A stretch of DNA of 64,000 nt, from positions 300,055 through 364,054 of the forward strand of contig NZ_SUNB01000003.1 of the NCBI RefSeq assembly GCF_007570825.1, given 5' to 3'. The notes under the pieces are model-generated. The model was not told the DNA's origin and did not search any database. It saw nothing but the letters and a program-made list of their open reading frames with translations. Shown in pieces: positions 1-9,709 of the stretch. How positions within the stretch are numbered: the stretch's first letter is position 1; each line of letters opens with the position of its first letter. The translations under genes and the position numbers were made by a program. Source of the DNA: Pleionea sediminis (GTDB lineage Bacteria > Pseudomonadota > Gammaproteobacteria > Enterobacterales > Kangiellaceae).

Positions 1-892
1 CGGTCACCTGATCCACAATGGATTTCATAGCGCCAATATCATCGTAACGAATGCCTACCGTTTCATAAATTCGACGATTGGTCATCCGAGAAGGATTTTC
101 TACTGCAATATTATTAAATACAGCATTGGGAACATACAAAGGTCGTTTATCAAAAGTACGAATGCGCGTTTGTCGCCAGCCAATATGTTCTATAGTGCCT
201 TCAATATTGCGATCTGGACTGCGTACCCAATCACCATGAGAGAAAGGACGATCCAGATAAATCATTAATCCACCGAAAAAGTTGGCCAGTAAATCTTTCG
301 CGGCGAAACCAATAGCAATTCCGCCAATACCACCAAAGGCAAGCACCGCACTAATACTGACACCTATTGTTTGCAAAATTACCAGTACGACAGTGATGGT
401 CACAGAAACCCGAAGCAACTTGCTGATCGCTTCTATGGTTGTATGATCGATTCGCTCATCTTCTTCTTTATCGACTTGGTGTGCAATCAAGTGCTGTTCT
501 GACTTGCGTATAAATCTTGTTAAAAACCAACCGAATAAACCAATGAGAATCACTTCATTAATCATTACAGCCTGATTTTGACCGTCAAGCTCAATTCGAA
601 TTAAATCACTCACGTAATTCGACTGTGAAGAATCAATCGCAAAAGTAATACCGGTTACCCAAATGGCCCAGGTCATTGGTCTGTCAAGAGCCTCAACGAA
701 TGCATTATCCCAGTAGTTATTGGATTTCTCCGCACGTTGCAGAATTTTTGCATGCAATCGTCGCCAAACAAAATTAACGATTAACGTTGCTAGAACAATT
801 AAGAAGATTTCGGTGATCCACGCAGACTCACCCTGCAAATGATACAATTGTTCTTTTAAAAACTGATAAACGCTTTTGTCTTGACTATTCAT
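1..892 (-). CDS. MscS-type mechanosensitive channel, C-terminus cut off by the window edge
   Basis: Reads leftward from an ATG at 892 and runs off the window edge, so about 297 N-terminal residues are visible. It has four hydrophobic segments, then a glycine/alanine-rich pore helix (AFGGIGGIAIGFAAKDL) and the following NFFGGLMIYLDRPF stretch, which are hallmarks of the MscS family; MscS channels open under membrane tension to release solutes. The start codon overlaps the stop of nagZ by four bases (ATGA), so the two genes are probably co-transcribed and translationally coupled. The cytoplasmic C-terminal domain is not visible, so the exact MscS subtype is unknown. Confidence 0.85.
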   Translation of the reverse strand, partial: MNSQDKSVYQFLKEQLYHLQGESAWITEIFLIVLATLIVNFVWRRLHAKILQRAEKSNNYWDNAFVEALDRPMTWAIWVTGITFAIDSSQSNYVSDLIRIELDGQNQAVMINEVILIGLFGWFLTRFIRKSEQHLIAHQVDKEEDERIDHTTIEAISKLLRVSVTITVVLVILQTIGVSISAVLAFGGIGGIAIGFAAKDLLANFFGGLMIYLDRPFSHGDWVRSPDRNIEGTIEHIGWRQTRIRTFDKRPLYVPNAVFNNIAVENPSRMTNRRIYETVGIRYDDIGAMKSIVDQVT

Positions 893-1917
893 ATAGTAGA
901 AACCACTTTGGAAGATTCAATCCAGCGACGGTCAGTGCGAATATTCTCTAAACCAATATTACACTTCCCGTCTGTTTTCATTTTTAAAATTCGCTCACTC
1001 GATACGAGACTTTGATAATTTCGCAAATGTTCAAGGACATTGCCAGCTTCGTTGGGTGTATTACACACTAAAACCATATCACAACCGGCAGCAATTGCCG
1101 CATCGGCTCTATCATTATAGTCGCCCGCCTGCTCTGCGCCTTTCATGGATAAATCGTCGCTAAACACAACACCATTAAACTGATATTGTTGACGTAATAT
1201 TGAATCGATCCAAACGTTAGAAAATCCGGCAGGCACCGCATCGATCGCAGAATAAATGACGTGCGCTGGCATAATGCCTTCTAATTGATTGGCCAATGCT
1301 TTAAAGACAGCTAAATCATCCTGCTCAATTTCAGATAGCGAGCGTTTATCAACAGGCATTTCGACGTGTGAGTCGCCTTCAACGAAACCGTGCCCAGGAA
1401 AATGTTTCCCTGTTGCCGCCATTCCTACCGAATGCATACCTTCTAAATAACGGGTCGCCAACTCAATAATTTTGGCAGGCTCTTCGTGAAAGGCTCGCTC
1501 GCCAATAACGCGACTGCTCGAATTACACACATCCAAACATGGAGTAAAACTGATATCAAATCCTGATGCCATAGTTTCTAACGCCATCAAGCGTGCGTGA
1601 TGGTATGAACGCTCACTCGCCAATGTCATATCATGGTTGGCAGTCGATTCTATATGACGTAATGGCGGCAAAATTGAATATCCATCTTTCAAACGTTGCA
1701 CACGCCCGCCCTCTTGATCAACAGCCAGTAGTAACGTAGGACGGATTTTGAGGATTTGTTGATTCAAGTCTCGAATCTGTCTGGCATTTTCAATGTTGCG
1801 AGAAAAAAGAATTACGCCACCACAAGCAGGATGATGCAACATCTCACGCTCTTCAGCGTCAATGGTAGTTCCTTTCAAATCCAGCATTACCGGGCCAGGT
1901 TTCGACATAGTATTCAT
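889..1917 (-). CDS. nagZ: Beta-N-acetylhexosaminidase NagZ (GH3)
   Basis: A 342-residue glycoside hydrolase family 3 protein without signal peptide, the usual size of cytoplasmic NagZ. NagZ removes GlcNAc from GlcNAc-anhydroMurNAc peptides during peptidoglycan recycling. The substrate-binding/catalytic loop KHFPGHG followed by DSHVEMPVD is present, and the nucleophile aspartate lies in VVFSDDLSM. The start is chosen at MNTMSKPG, with a second in-frame ATG three codons on. The gene is followed with a 4-base overlap by the MscS-type channel. In other bacteria NagZ products induce AmpC beta-lactamases; no ampC/ampR is visible here. Confidence 0.93.
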   Translation of the reverse strand: MNTMSKPGPVMLDLKGTTIDAEEREMLHHPACGGVILFSRNIENARQIRDLNQQILKIRPTLLLAVDQEGGRVQRLKDGYSILPPLRHIESTANHDMTLASERSYHHARLMALETMASGFDISFTPCLDVCNSSSRVIGERAFHEEPAKIIELATRYLEGMHSVGMAATGKHFPGHGFVEGDSHVEMPVDKRSLSEIEQDDLAVFKALANQLEGIMPAHVIYSAIDAVPAGFSNVWIDSILRQQYQFNGVVFSDDLSMKGAEQAGDYNDRADAAIAAGCDMVLVCNTPNEAGNVLEHLRNYQSLVSSERILKMKTDGKCNIGLENIRTDRRWIESSKVVSTI

Positions 1918-2050
1918 TCTCTACAGCATTTAAGATGGCTAATGCTAACCAATTGCCCGCTTATCCCGCAATAATAACTTCGGCTCTCTTGAAGTTATAG
2001 GCTTGCTTCGTATACTCTTCAGCCTGTCTTAAATGGGTAACAGGTGAGTT

Positions 2051-3886
2051 ATGAAACCAAAATCAAAAATTACCAGCCTGGTTATTGCTAGCGCATTGAC
2101 TGCCGCGCTCGCTGGATGCCAGCAAGAGAGTAAACCAACCGAACCAAAAACAGAGGCACCGAAAAAGCCTACGGTGGCTGAAGCGACGGCATATGTCGCA
2201 GATGCCGAACAACGCATCGAAGATATTTACGAGTACGCTGCCAAGTCTGCCTGGGTTGCTCAAACTTATATCAACTCAGACACTCAGTATCTCGAATCCA
2301 AAGCTAACAAAGAATTTAAATTATTAGGCATTGAGCTCGCCAACGGAGCTGCTAAATTTAATGACTTAAAACTTCCGTATGACATTGAGCGCAAATTAAA
2401 ACTGTTGCGTCTCGGCCTAACGTTACCGGCGCCAGCCAACGAGCCGGAAAAAGCAGAAGAATTATCGAAAATTGAGAGTCAATTATCGGCCATGTATGGT
2501 TCGGGCAAAACTCCCGATGGTAATGAATACGACTTAATTCAGTTATCCAACGTCTTGGTCGATTCCGACGACCCTCAAGCCATGCTTGACGCCTGGGTAC
2601 AATGGCGCAAAGTATCTCCACAAATGAAAGAGCCCTATCAACGATTGGTAGAAATTGCCAATGAGGGCGCTAAAGACTTAGGCTTTAAAGATTTGGGTGC
2701 AATGTGGCGTTCTCATTACGATATGGATCCCGACGCCTTCGCACAGGAAATGGACCGAGTTTGGGGGCAAGTTAAACCACTCTATGAATCCTTGCATTGT
2801 CACGTCAGAGCAAAATTAAACGAAAAGTACGGTGAAGAAGTGGTTGCGAATAATGGCGCAATTCCGGCTCATCTACTCGGTAACATGTGGGCACAACAAT
2901 GGGGTAACATTTACGATACGGTTGCTCCAGAAGGTGGCACTGGTGTCGATGTCACAGAACGTTTACAAGCAAAATCTTACGACGCTGTAGGAATGGTCCG
3001 AGAAGCGGAAGGATTTTTTACATCACTAGGATTCAAACCTCTACCCGATTCGTTCTGGACAAATTCTTTATTCACCGAACCGCGCGACCGCGATGTTGTT
3101 TGTCATGCTAGCGCCTGGGATATCACCACCGAAGATTACCGAATCAAAATGTGTATTCAAATCACGGGCGATGAGTTTAATACCATTCACCACGAATTGG
3201 GGCACAATTTCTACCAACGCGCGTATAACCTGACACAACCTATGTTGTACCGTGGGAGTGCAAATGACGGATTTCACGAGGCCATTGGTGACACCATTGC
3301 ATTATCTATCACACCTAAGTATTTAAAAGAGATTGGATTGATTAATGAAGTTCCCGATGCCGATGGTGACCTACCGTTTCTGATGCGTATGGCGATGGAT
3401 AAAATAGCCTTCTTGCCCTTCGGTTTAATGGTTGATAAATGGCGCTGGAAAGTCTTCAATGGCGAGTTAACGCCAGAGAGTTATAATCAAGGCTGGTGGC
3501 AATTACGTGAAGAATACCAAGGCGTTAAAGCACCTATTGCGCGAACAGAATCCGACTTCGATCCGGGTGCGAAATATCATATTCCTGGTAACACGCCTTA
3601 TTCAAGATACTTTTTGGCGCACATTTTACAGTTCCAGTTCCACCGTGAGCTTTGTAAAATTGCCGGTCATGAAGGACCTCTTCATCGTTGTTCGATTTAC
3701 AACAACAAAGAAGCCGGTGCCAAGTTAAAAGCGATGCTTGAAATGGGTCAAAGCCGCCCATGGCAAGAAGCATTAGAAACGATGACTGGTGCCAAACAAA
3801 TGGATGCTACTGCAGTTCTAGATTACTTTGCTCCATTGCAAGCCTGGTTAAATGAGCAAAATACAGGCCGCGAATGTGGTTGGTAA
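2051..3886 (+). CDS. M2-family peptidyl-dipeptidase (ACE-like) lipoprotein
   Basis: A 611-residue protein of the angiotensin-converting-enzyme family (peptidase M2), which removes C-terminal dipeptides. The zinc motif HELGH is at residues 381-385 and the third ligand lies in HEAIGD with Glu at about 410, spacing as in animal ACE. The N-terminus is a lipoprotein signal with lipobox LAGC, so it is probably anchored in the outer membrane or periplasm. It stands alone on the plus strand, divergent from nagZ, and is followed by a strong hairpin terminator at 3932-3954. Confidence 0.92.
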   Translation: MKPKSKITSLVIASALTAALAGCQQESKPTEPKTEAPKKPTVAEATAYVADAEQRIEDIYEYAAKSAWVAQTYINSDTQYLESKANKEFKLLGIELANGAAKFNDLKLPYDIERKLKLLRLGLTLPAPANEPEKAEELSKIESQLSAMYGSGKTPDGNEYDLIQLSNVLVDSDDPQAMLDAWVQWRKVSPQMKEPYQRLVEIANEGAKDLGFKDLGAMWRSHYDMDPDAFAQEMDRVWGQVKPLYESLHCHVRAKLNEKYGEEVVANNGAIPAHLLGNMWAQQWGNIYDTVAPEGGTGVDVTERLQAKSYDAVGMVREAEGFFTSLGFKPLPDSFWTNSLFTEPRDRDVVCHASAWDITTEDYRIKMCIQITGDEFNTIHHELGHNFYQRAYNLTQPMLYRGSANDGFHEAIGDTIALSITPKYLKEIGLINEVPDADGDLPFLMRMAMDKIAFLPFGLMVDKWRWKVFNGELTPESYNQGWWQLREEYQGVKAPIARTESDFDPGAKYHIPGNTPYSRYFLAHILQFQFHRELCKIAGHEGPLHRCSIYNNKEAGAKLKAMLEMGQSRPWQEALETMTGAKQMDATAVLDYFAPLQAWLNEQNTGRECGW

Positions 3887-3931
3887 TATTTTGCTCTTGA
3901 TTTAATGCTTTGAAAAATTTAAGGCAGAAAA

Positions 3932-3954
3932 AAAGGCGGCATCATGCCGCCTTT
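3932..3954. terminator. Rho-independent terminator after the M2 peptidase
   Basis: A perfect inverted repeat, AAAGGCGGCA / TGCCGCCTTT with a three-base loop, 46 bases after the stop codon. It is flanked by an A run on the left and a short T run on the right, so it could act in both directions. Confidence 0.85.
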
Positions 3955-4540
3955 CTAACTCATATCAAATACTTCTTCGATCCCTCGTTCCCTAAAGTTT
4001 GTTGCTATCCTTAAATCAATCCCTGATGCTTATCTCTCCTGCTGACTTCAATCCACTTGAAGTTGTCATCCAATAACTCAGCACTCATCCTTATATCAAT
4101 TTATCCTTAAATCCGATTACTCCATCAATCGACGTATCATTCCTTGATACTCCTCCTTCGAATAATTCAGTCCTTAAATCCCGTTTCCTGTCTTCAAAAA
4201 CACATCCGTTGGCTTCAATCCTTGGTCATTCTTCCGTGGTGGTTCGTCCTGAACACAATTCCTATGTTACGTTTTTCCAAATCTGGAACAACCCTGAAAA
4301 AATCCATCTCAAAACCAACAACTTCATCTCATTTTATTTAATACCTTTAACTTCAATAAGTTAGAAATATAAAACCGTTAACTTATCCAATCACTCTGAG
4401 TCGATTTAACGAAAAACTGACCGAACCTTGAGACATCGCTTACACCGTCAAACGCTATGAACTGATGCATTGTCCATGTTCCTAAAATGATTCATCAAAA
4501 TCATTAAGAACCACTTTTCAAAATCACGACTCATCTTCGA
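3955..4540. other. Intergenic region with a recurring short motif
   Basis: No convincing gene. The decamer TCCTTAAATC occurs at 4008-4017, 4104-4113 and 4171-4180, with the near copy TCCTTATATC at 4088-4097. The only reading frame (about 65 codons from 4144) has no ribosome binding site and a composition unlike protein. The region separates the convergent M2 peptidase and RND permease genes. Confidence 0.4.
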
Positions 4541-7500
4541 CTATGACTCTGTTGTTGGCCGAATACGATAGAACATAGCGTACAATACAGGCACGACAAC
4601 TAATGTTAAAATTGTCGCAAATCCCAAACCAAACATAATTGTTACCGCCATCGAACGGAAAAACACATCAAATAATAGAGGAATCATTCCTAAAATGGTC
4701 GTTATCGCAGCCATTGAAACAGGCCGAACTCGACTGACACCAGAGTCGATAATCGCTTGATACGGTTCCTTCCCTTCACATAATTCCAGATTGATTTGAT
4801 CCACCAAAACAATACCATTTTTAATGAGCATGCCTGACAAACTTAATAATCCAAGTAATGCCATAAAGCTGAAAGAAGCATTCATGGTTAATAAACCGAG
4901 CGTCACTCCAATGATCGCCAATGGCACGGTTGCCCAAATGACCAAGGGTGCTCGCAATGCATTAAACAAAAATACGGTGATCATAAACATCGCCAAATAC
5001 CCCAGAGGCAAAGAGCCAAATATTGCTTTCTGAGCATCACGAGAAGACTCATACTCGCCGCCCCATTCCATGGCATAACCACGCGGTAACTCGATCGCAT
5101 CAATCGTTGGCTTAACGCGACTTAAAACAGCCGCGGCAGTGTCGTCACTTAAAACATCATGATCGGCTTGAACCGTTATGGTTCTCTTTCGATCGCGCCG
5201 TAAGATTAATGAGTTCTCCCACTCTACAGTAAAGTCACTCACCACTTGTGTGATTGGCACATAAACTTTTAATACCGGACTGTAAATTTGTAAGTCATTC
5301 AAACTATTAATGGTCAGTCGTTGACTTTCAGGAGCTCGAGCGATGATTGGCAACATATCAGTTCCATCACGATAAACGCCAACTTGTTTACCACTAAAGT
5401 TAGTTAACAAGAGTTCATCGAGATCTGACTTACTAATTCCTAACCGTTGCGCTACCGATTCGTTAAATTGTGGTCGAACAAGCTTGGTTTTTTCCTGCCA
5501 GGTATGGCGCACATTATGAGCGGAAGGTTCTTCTCTTAAAACTTTTTCTGCTTGCTGCGCCAGCTCTCTTAATACATCAGGACTCGGTCCAGTGAATCGC
5601 ACTTCTAATTTTGCATCGGTGGAGGGACCAATTTCCATCGGTTTAATTTTTATCATGCCATTAAGAAAGTCAGAATTACCATATTCTCTAACTTTTCTCA
5701 TGACAGCCGCAACTTGATCGCGACTTTGCACGCGAACAATGACCTGTCCATAACCCGAGTACGACTTTTGTGGTGCATAAGTTAACATAAAACGAGGTGC
5801 GCCTTGTCCAACTGTCGAAGTCACTTCAACAACTTCTTCCATGGATAAGAGATATGACTGAACTTTTTTAATATCCGCTTGTGTTTCTCGAATATCGGAA
5901 CCTTGATAACGCCAATAATCGACGTAAAACATGGGCGTATTAGAAGCAGGAAAAAACGATTGTTTTACTTTTCCAAAACCAACTAATGAAACGAAAAGCA
6001 AAATAAATAATCCTAGAACAGTAATCACGCGATGCTTCATGGAGAATGATAAAATACTGCGATAAATATCGAAAATTGCTCCGCGATAGGGATCCGAGTC
6101 ATTCTCCGACTGATTGGAAGATTCATCCTCACTGTTCGATTGCTTTGGCGACTTAAAAAACAAATCCGCGAAAAACGGTGTTAATGTAATTGCGGTTACC
6201 CAACTTAACAACAAAGAAATCAACAAGACATAGAACAAGCTACCGGCAAATTCTCCCGTTGCATCGGAAGATAATCCAATAGGCGCAAACGCAGTAATGG
6301 CAATAACGGTCGCTCCCAAAAGCGGCCACTTAGTTTGTCCGACAATGGCAACCGAAGCTTCAACCTTACTCAAGCCTTTTTTCAAGCCGACTAAAATACC
6401 TTCCGTTATTACAATGGCATTATCGACCAGCATTCCTAATGCGATAATCAGCGCTCCGAGCGAGATTCGTTGCAAATCAATCGCAAACAACTTCATAAAT
6501 ATAAACGAACCTAAAACGGTCAGCAGCAAAATTAAACCAATTAAAACTCCACTGCGACCCCCCATAAAAACGAGCAAAACCAGAATAACGATAGCAACAG
6601 CTTCCATTAAGCTAATGATAAATCCGTCTACCGATTTTTCGACTTCATCCGGCTGTTTGTAAACGGCATTGATTTTCATACCGATTGGGCGCTGGTAATC
6701 AATTTCTGATAACTTTTGATCGATGGCGGCACCCACATCAACAACATTAACGTTGCTGGCAAAAGAAACTCCGACGAAAATCGCTTGGTTATTATTGTAA
6801 TTTACAACATGAGTTGGAACTTCAGCATACTCTTTGGTGACTTTAGCAACATCACCCAGGTAAATTAATTTTGAGTCTCCTGGCTGAGAAATTAATAACA
6901 TTTCGAGTTCTGATACATCATTAAATTCACCCGTCGGATGAAAACGAATGGATTCACCCCCAACTTTAATTCGACCGGCATTCGAGACTGTATTTTGAGT
7001 ATCTAACAGTTGAAAGATATAACTTGCGGGGATCCCTAATTGCGACAACCGATGGGTAGAAATTTCAACGACCACTTGCTCTTGTAGCTCACCAGAAACG
7101 GAGACTTTGCCAACCCCCGGAACCAGAACTAACTCTCGTTTTAAATAATCAACGTAATCACTCAGCTCTTCATAATGGTATCCGTCACCAGTTACCGCAA
7201 ATAAAACGCCATAAACATCTCCAAAATCATCAATAACACGCGGCGCACGAACACCGTGGGGTAGTGTTTGTGCTGTATCATCAACTTTGTGTCGCAATTC
7301 ATCCCATATTTGCTTGAGTTGTTTTTTTCGATAAATACTTTTCATGTCAACAATAATTTGCGATTTACCATTGGATGAAATCGAAGTAACAAAGTCAACA
7401 TAAGGCAATGATTGAATGGCATTCTCAATTGGGAAAGTCACTTCTTCCTCTACTTGCGTAGGACTAGCACCAGGATAATGAGTAATGATCATCGCTTGTT

Positions 7501-7627
7501 TAATCGTAAACTCAGGATCTTCTAGCTGACCCAATCCCAGATAGCTGACTGTACCGCCAATCAATAATAACAGTGCCATCATCCAACTGATGACTTTCTT
7601 CTCGATTGATAACTGAGCAAGACTCAT
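4541..7627 (-). CDS. RND-family efflux permease (HAE1/AcrB-like)
   Basis: A large inner-membrane permease of about 1028 residues. It shows the RND plan: N-terminal membrane helix, long periplasmic loop, a block of helices including LGMLVDNAIVI, a second long loop and a final block of helices. RND pumps use the proton gradient to export drugs, dyes, bile salts or metals. I chose the ATG at 7627 (MSLAQLSIEKK) because it overlaps the adaptor stop as TAATG; an ATG at 7651 would overlap the adaptor by 25 bases. No outer-membrane channel gene is linked, so the pump probably borrows a TolC-like protein. Substrate cannot be read from sequence. Confidence 0.93.
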   Translation of the reverse strand: MSLAQLSIEKKVISWMMALLLLIGGTVSYLGLGQLEDPEFTIKQAMIITHYPGASPTQVEEEVTFPIENAIQSLPYVDFVTSISSNGKSQIIVDMKSIYRKKQLKQIWDELRHKVDDTAQTLPHGVRAPRVIDDFGDVYGVLFAVTGDGYHYEELSDYVDYLKRELVLVPGVGKVSVSGELQEQVVVEISTHRLSQLGIPASYIFQLLDTQNTVSNAGRIKVGGESIRFHPTGEFNDVSELEMLLISQPGDSKLIYLGDVAKVTKEYAEVPTHVVNYNNNQAIFVGVSFASNVNVVDVGAAIDQKLSEIDYQRPIGMKINAVYKQPDEVEKSVDGFIISLMEAVAIVILVLLVFMGGRSGVLIGLILLLTVLGSFIFMKLFAIDLQRISLGALIIALGMLVDNAIVITEGILVGLKKGLSKVEASVAIVGQTKWPLLGATVIAITAFAPIGLSSDATGEFAGSLFYVLLISLLLSWVTAITLTPFFADLFFKSPKQSNSEDESSNQSENDSDPYRGAIFDIYRSILSFSMKHRVITVLGLFILLFVSLVGFGKVKQSFFPASNTPMFYVDYWRYQGSDIRETQADIKKVQSYLLSMEEVVEVTSTVGQGAPRFMLTYAPQKSYSGYGQVIVRVQSRDQVAAVMRKVREYGNSDFLNGMIKIKPMEIGPSTDAKLEVRFTGPSPDVLRELAQQAEKVLREEPSAHNVRHTWQEKTKLVRPQFNESVAQRLGISKSDLDELLLTNFSGKQVGVYRDGTDMLPIIARAPESQRLTINSLNDLQIYSPVLKVYVPITQVVSDFTVEWENSLILRRDRKRTITVQADHDVLSDDTAAAVLSRVKPTIDAIELPRGYAMEWGGEYESSRDAQKAIFGSLPLGYLAMFMITVFLFNALRAPLVIWATVPLAIIGVTLGLLTMNASFSFMALLGLLSLSGMLIKNGIVLVDQINLELCEGKEPYQAIIDSGVSRVRPVSMAAITTILGMIPLLFDVFFRSMAVTIMFGLGFATILTLVVVPVLYAMFYRIRPTTES

Positions 7628-8715
7628 TACAGACCTCGCTCTTTTGTCCAAGGTTTAACTTTCATCCCTTCTTTTAAATGATGAACACCAGCAACAATAA
7701 TTTGATCACCTTCACTGACGCCTTGTTTAATGACAACACCCTGACTGTGCACCTGACCAATCGCCACTTTTTGCAAGGTCACCGATTGAGTCTCTTCCAG
7801 ATACTTCCAAATATACGCCTGTCCTTGTTCAGTTTCTTTCTCATCAGGCACAAATACCGCTTCTACGGGCAAAACAATGCCACTCAAACCCATGTGTGTG
7901 ACCTGACTCAGATCGATATAAACGGTAGCTGACATGCCCGGAAGCACATTAATCGTTTCTGGTGACGGTAACGAAAAGACGACTTTATAAGTTAATGTTA
8001 CTGGGTCAGCTTGTGTGTCCCACTCTTTAATTGAGATCAAAAATGGCTGCTCAGGCAAAGCATCAAAAGTGACCGTCGGTTGATAATTGGCGTCCCGTTT
8101 GACCATGGCCATAATTCGCTCAGGAACCTGGATCGAAACATCCATTAAATCACGGTTAAGAATACGTAGAATGTTTTGCTTGGCTTGAATATTTTCACGG
8201 TTTTTAACAAACACCCGAGCTACGGTTCCCTGATACGGGGCTCTTAATTCGGTATGCTCTAAATCGGATTGCGCTCGTTCCAGTTCTGCTTTTGTAATCA
8301 GCAAATTGGCTTGTGCTTCATCCAATTGTGATTGGGCAGCCAAACTTCTTTCTTTGAGAGTTTTTGCCCGTTCGAATTGAGACTTCGCCAGCTCAAATCG
8401 AGCTTGACGGTCGTTTAGACGCAACTGAAACTCTTGATCATCAAGACGAGCTAATAATTGTCCTTGCTGCACAACGTCACCAGGCTTAACTAAAAACTCT
8501 TCTATTTCACCGCTAACTCGAAATGCCAGGTTAGCCCCTTGGTTAGCCTCTACTATCGCAGGAAACTGACGAACCTGACTCTGAGCCAGAGAGGTCACCG
8601 TCATGATTTTCGCGGGACGCACCAAAGGTTCTTGATTATCGACAGGCTCGGGAGTGTCACAGGATATTAACACCAGGCAAGCAAAAAGCGTTATCAGGGA
8701 TCGTAAGATCATCAT
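7627..8715 (-). CDS. RND efflux periplasmic adaptor lipoprotein (HlyD/AcrA family)
   Basis: A 362-residue membrane-fusion protein. It starts with a lipoprotein signal with lipobox LISC, then the split lipoyl domain (FLVKPGDVVQQGQLLARLDD ... ELRAPYQGTVARVFV) around a coiled-coil hairpin, a beta-barrel and a membrane-proximal domain. It links the inner-membrane permease to an outer-membrane channel. It is the first gene of the operon and its stop overlaps the permease start. A LysR regulator is divergent 93 bases away and is the likely local regulator. Confidence 0.92.
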   Translation of the reverse strand: MMILRSLITLFACLVLISCDTPEPVDNQEPLVRPAKIMTVTSLAQSQVRQFPAIVEANQGANLAFRVSGEIEEFLVKPGDVVQQGQLLARLDDQEFQLRLNDRQARFELAKSQFERAKTLKERSLAAQSQLDEAQANLLITKAELERAQSDLEHTELRAPYQGTVARVFVKNRENIQAKQNILRILNRDLMDVSIQVPERIMAMVKRDANYQPTVTFDALPEQPFLISIKEWDTQADPVTLTYKVVFSLPSPETINVLPGMSATVYIDLSQVTHMGLSGIVLPVEAVFVPDEKETEQGQAYIWKYLEETQSVTLQKVAIGQVHSQGVVIKQGVSEGDQIIVAGVHHLKEGMKVKPWTKERGL

Positions 8716-8808
8716 GTTTTACCTTAAATCAATTAGTTGCCGCCATATTACGGCAGAAAGTGATAAAATAATATTTAAGCTTTCTTTTTATCTTATTAAG
8801 TTTTATTT

Positions 8809-9696
8809 ATGAACTTTGAACAACTTAAAATTCTTCACCACATTATAGAGGATGGTGGCCTCAATGCCGCTGCACGACGCCTTAATAAAACTCAACCTGC
8901 CTTGTCGATAGCCATAAAGAAACTTGAGTCGTCCGTGGGCTTCGACATATTAAGTCGCGATCATTATCGCCTCGAGTTAACAGAACGAGGCAAAACCTTT
9001 TACCGTCAATCAAAAATGCTTTTGCAAGACATGGAGCGCCTAAAAACACTGAGCCAGCAACTGTCTAAGGGAGAGGAACCTTCCTTTAACATTACTTTCG
9101 AGCAGTCTAGCCCGCCCGATCATTACATGCCGGTGTTTAAACAATCGCTGCAGCGGTTTAAGGCCACTCAGTTTAAATTTTCCAGTGGTTATCGATTTTC
9201 AGCACTACAACACGTTAGCGAGGGTTTAGCTGATCTGGGTATTGGTCCCTGGTTTCATGTAATGCATTCAACTGGAGATTTTGAAACTTTACCATTAGGG
9301 GAATTTCATTTACTGGTTGTCGCTTCGCCCAATTTGATTTCATACAAAAAGCCGATCACGCTCCAATCTCTGAACGATTATCCTCTTATTACCACCCAGG
9401 AGAGCGGCCTCAATTTCGATAATGAAAGTTTGTCTTCGTTTAAATCAGCAAGCCAACAGTGCCGTGTTAACTCACCAGAGACTTCTCGCCAAATGTTGAT
9501 TAATGAGATGGGTTGGGGAATGATTCCTAAACATTACGTTGAAGATGATCTAAAACAAGAACGACTTAAACCGTTAAAAATACTCGACTTTGAATCGGAA
9601 TTTACTGGCGAAATACGGGCCTTTCGACAAAGGAATAAAACCCACGGACCTGTCGCGGAATTCATATGGCAATCGCTTAAAGAAAACTGCAGTTGA
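8809..9696 (+). CDS. LysR-family transcriptional regulator
   Basis: A 295-residue protein with the LysR N-terminal winged helix-turn-helix at residues 1-60 (NAAARRLNKTQPALSIAIKK) and a C-terminal substrate-binding-like effector domain. LysR regulators commonly bind between themselves and a divergent target; here the 93-base gap to the RND operon makes efflux the likely target. The effector is unknown. It converges on the hybrid kinase gene, 13 bases away. Confidence 0.93.
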   Translation: MNFEQLKILHHIIEDGGLNAAARRLNKTQPALSIAIKKLESSVGFDILSRDHYRLELTERGKTFYRQSKMLLQDMERLKTLSQQLSKGEEPSFNITFEQSSPPDHYMPVFKQSLQRFKATQFKFSSGYRFSALQHVSEGLADLGIGPWFHVMHSTGDFETLPLGEFHLLVVASPNLISYKKPITLQSLNDYPLITTQESGLNFDNESLSSFKSASQQCRVNSPETSRQMLINEMGWGMIPKHYVEDDLKQERLKPLKILDFESEFTGEIRAFRQRNKTHGPVAEFIWQSLKENCS

Positions 9697-9709
9697 TAAA
9701 TAAATTAAA

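Noticed and set aside
4144..4341. 65-codon plus-strand reading frame in the gap after the M2 peptidase
   Set aside because: No ribosome binding site, low-complexity content and overlap with the repeated motif.
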